Origin: Tubiluchus corallicola | Lineage: Eukaryota; Priapulida; Priapulimorpha; Priapulimorphida; Tubiluchidae | NCBI GenBank assembly: GCA_030141605.1 | Contig: JAQGDQ010000014.1 | Coordinates: 1,263,001 to 1,323,000, forward strand | DNA length: 60,000 bases | Reading direction: 5' to 3' | Part shown: piece by piece, positions 57,843 to 60,000 of the stretch | Numbering within the stretch: position 1 is the stretch's first letter | Layout of the letters: each line of letters starts with the position of its first letter | Notes under the pieces: generated by a model | Told to the model about the DNA's origin: nothing | The model's input: the letters and a program-made list of their open reading frames with translations, nothing else | Database searches by the model: none | Position numbers and translations under genes: made by a program

Positions 57843-60000
57843 CTGTAGCATACAGAAAACCATTACAACCCAAAAATCTCTTACTGTCTGGGTCTAAACA
57901 AAAGCAAGGGACACTGATATAACATGGTTGTCATTAAATGTAAGTGGTGGTTATCATTTCTAGATGCATATTTAGGAAAAGAGACATGTGCTGTTATAAA
58001 TAAATAAAGAAGTGTATTACTAGACGTATTTTGTAGTAAACAGATGATATAATGGACTACGGAGCTATAATACTGGGTAAAGCCAACATTTTGTAGCCCT
58101 GCTGACATGCCATAGTGACTGGAACAATGAATGGTATAAAAAGTTACATTTGTTTAAATTCACATTAGCAAATTTGACAATTACAACAATTTATAATAGT
58201 CGAGAGTCAAGCTTAAGCCATTAACATAATCAAAAATTTCCATTATTTTCTTAGATTAGATTAGCATTAAAATACAGCAATTAGACTAAACCATATTGTT
58301 GTCTAGGCTGATGCACATGTGCACATTTATCAATGATGATGACACATACTTGCTTGTGGTAACATTATCAAATTTGCATTTGAACTGAAATGCGATGGCT
58401 ATTTTGTGTTGAAAGAAATTATAAGATTAAAATTATAATTACCCACATTAATATAACTAGTTTCATGTTTCTGTGTGCATAACCAGAAAACATTAGACAT
58501 ATTTCTTAGAATGCACCAAAAGAGGCAGGTAGCTGGCAGCTTCATTCTCCAGTTATTATTAGATATAATTAGTCAAGTGCCACTATGGATGAGTAAATTA
58601 AGTCCATTATGACTTACAATTCTAAAATACCTACCGAAGCATTTGCTAAGGTTGGTCTGCTTGTCAATAAACACTTTTGCAGAAAGCACAGTACCAAATG
58701 GTAGGAAGGTCTGAGCTAAATCTTGGTCTGTGAATTCTTGTGGTAAATGATATATGAACAAATTGGCACCTTCTGGACCTACAATAAGATTACAAGTTCT
58801 GAAATTAATTTGTAGAACAAAAAATCTGAATCACCAATTACAAAAATTGGCAATTTTAGCACTAGATAATAATGTGGTTCAAGGATAAAAGCATTAATTC
58901 TACAACTGTTTCACAATTAAGATAAAGCATTTATTTACTTTCAGACTTAAAATATTCTGAGTCTGAAGGAAACCATTTTGCTTTCAATAATATTCTCCCT
59001 AAAAAATTGTTAAAAACATTTAGCTTAGATTTAGTACAGAACTAGTTTAGAACTACTTTAAACAGCTATTCCAGACGGAAATCAGTTTTGGATTGGACGG
59101 CAATCGTCCTTTTCGAGATTCTAATGCCACTGTTGCATTGTCATAGTGTTCATTCCATATGTACAATGTACCTTTCATTCCACAATACAATTTGCCACAC
59201 AGCTGTCTCATAAATATTTTTCCCATGTTACAAAATAAAAACTATTAGCACAGGTTATATGTGTGCTTGCATAGCAAAATCGTCCATAAGTCGGCAATTA
59301 GGTTTTTCTAGTTATTCATATATCTTGAATCTTCATTTCAAGAGGATCATTTTGATACCAAGTTTATCGCTCTACGTTATTTCTATGCTGAGATAATTCA
59401 CATTGAAGTTGAGGTGCAGGCTATGTACAGAAAAACCTAATCTTGAGAAAATCGCTGTTAAAGCCATCGTTTTTTTTGCCTCTCTACAAAGCACGTAGCA
59501 ACCGTGCAAACTTTGGTTGCTTCGGACTTCGCAAAAGCACTTTGAAGTTATGTTGAAATCCAGTAGATGGCTCTTCCTGATGAAAATCTGGGTTTGGCAA
59601 CAGAAAAAATTGGAAGCAAAATGCCAACTTCCCACAATCGGAGTTTGGAGTTTTCTTACAATTGCATTACTAGTTTCTAGACAGAAAAGTGGGTAAGGAG
59701 TTACAAAATTTAATTTTTTTAGAGTTTTTCAAACACTTTTTTGATAATTTGATGCTAGAATATAAAATCTAATACATTTAGCATTGGTTTTTATAAAATA
59801 TGACCTAATTTGACCTAATTTTTGGGTTATTCTACACTGAAGCATCATAACACAGTTTTAACTATGCCGATTTATGGACGGTTTTAGTATGCAAGCACAC
59901 ATATAACTCATATGTTACTTTTATTGAATACCTTCTGTTTGCTTGCCTGCTGCAGTCTGTATTTGCTGTTGCACGGCCGGCTGTGTAAATGTTGGAAACC
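57715..60000 (-). CDS. CELF/Bruno-like RNA-binding protein, C-terminal exons (partial)
   Basis: Nuclear/cytoplasmic regulator of splicing, translation and mRNA decay that binds UGU-rich RNA. Three minus-strand exons are visible and the gene continues beyond 60,000: 59,932-60,000 (end of the linker, ...[20 protein letters not shown]), 58,635-58,778 and 57,715-57,842. They join in frame to give the third [23 protein letters not shown] (RNP2 = LFIYHL), [20 protein letters not shown], then [10 protein letters not shown] (RNP1-like), [20 protein letters not shown] and the end [10 protein letters not shown]. This spacing and C-terminus are diagnostic of the CELF1/CELF2 type; which paralogue cannot be told. 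The stop TAA overlaps an AATAAA. Confidence 0.95.
57843..58634 (-). other. CELF intron between the last two exons
   Basis: AT-rich, no nested feature noticed. Confidence 0.5.
58635..58778 (-). CDS. CELF exon, first half of RRM3
   Basis: Encodes [20 protein letters not shown] through [13 protein letters not shown]. Acceptor CTTATTGTAG, donor TTCG|GTAGGT. Confidence 0.96.
59254..59907. mobile_element. Non-autonomous TIR transposon, copy 2 (in a CELF intron)
   Basis: Terminal inverted repeats of at least 40 bp: GTTATATGTGTGCTTGCATA at 59,254-59,273 and its exact complement at 59,888-59,907, with pairing continuing inward with a few mismatches (GTCCATAA, TCGGCA). The outermost GTTATA/TATAAC bases suggest TA target-site use, as in Tc1/mariner-like elements. 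Length is 654 bp; no transposase. Its right end is 24 bp from the donor of the upstream CELF exon. A related copy is at 22,591-23,170. Confidence 0.85.
59932..60000 (-). CDS. CELF linker exon (partial at window edge)
   Basis: Encodes the Gln-rich end of the divergent linker before RRM3 ([19 protein letters not shown]) and ends GAAG|GTATTC. The exon start is outside the window. Confidence 0.85.

Overview
The window is nuclear DNA of an invertebrate animal. It is AT-rich by eye, and its genes are split into short exons by introns with standard GT..AG borders. The introns and intergenic DNA are full of decayed non-LTR retrotransposons, a Helitron array and non-autonomous DNA transposons. Three genes are recognisable: mitochondrial ribosomal protein L23, phenylalanine hydroxylase and a CELF/Bruno-type RNA-binding protein. 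All three are general animal genes. A sponge, cnidarian or other invertebrate would fit, and I cannot name the species from this sequence.

Layout. At 3.1-3.85 kb (minus) lies the N-terminal coding exon of an unrecognised basic protein. At 4.8-6.2 kb is a dead LINE. At 9.77-13.81 kb three Helitron copies lie head to tail; two of them carry a long TGGTG-type minisatellite. Imperfect inverted repeats bracket the array. At 14.3-18.8 kb one LINE is split by a second LINE, both on the minus strand. MRPL23 (plus) has exons from 19.2 to 27.7 kb and a doubtful tiny first exon at 14.12 kb. Its introns hold a long inverted-repeat element, a terminal-inverted-repeat (TIR) element and a LINE fragment. A weak plus-strand candidate gene start lies at 28.8-29.3 kb.

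Phenylalanine hydroxylase (minus) runs from the start codon at 42,614 to the stop at 30,185 in 12 exons. They join in frame to a 467-residue protein with the ACT domain and all three iron ligands. One intron has a GC donor. A possible 21-base microexon sits at the hinge between the two domains. The 3' end of the gene has been tandemly duplicated as 430 bp with almost no divergence. From 43 to 57 kb I see no gene, but there are LINE remnants, an hAT-type MITE with a perfect 8-bp target duplication, a second hAT-like element and a polypyrimidine tract. The last three visible exons of a CELF gene (minus, third RRM) occupy 57.7-60.0 kb and continue past the window edge. A TIR transposon sits 24 bp from one of its splice donors.

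The genes have unrelated jobs: mitochondrial translation, phenylalanine breakdown and mRNA processing. I see no functional cluster. The most unusual structure is the Helitron array, where both long copies carry an inactive internal terminator hairpin followed by extra sequence and a second, working-type terminator.
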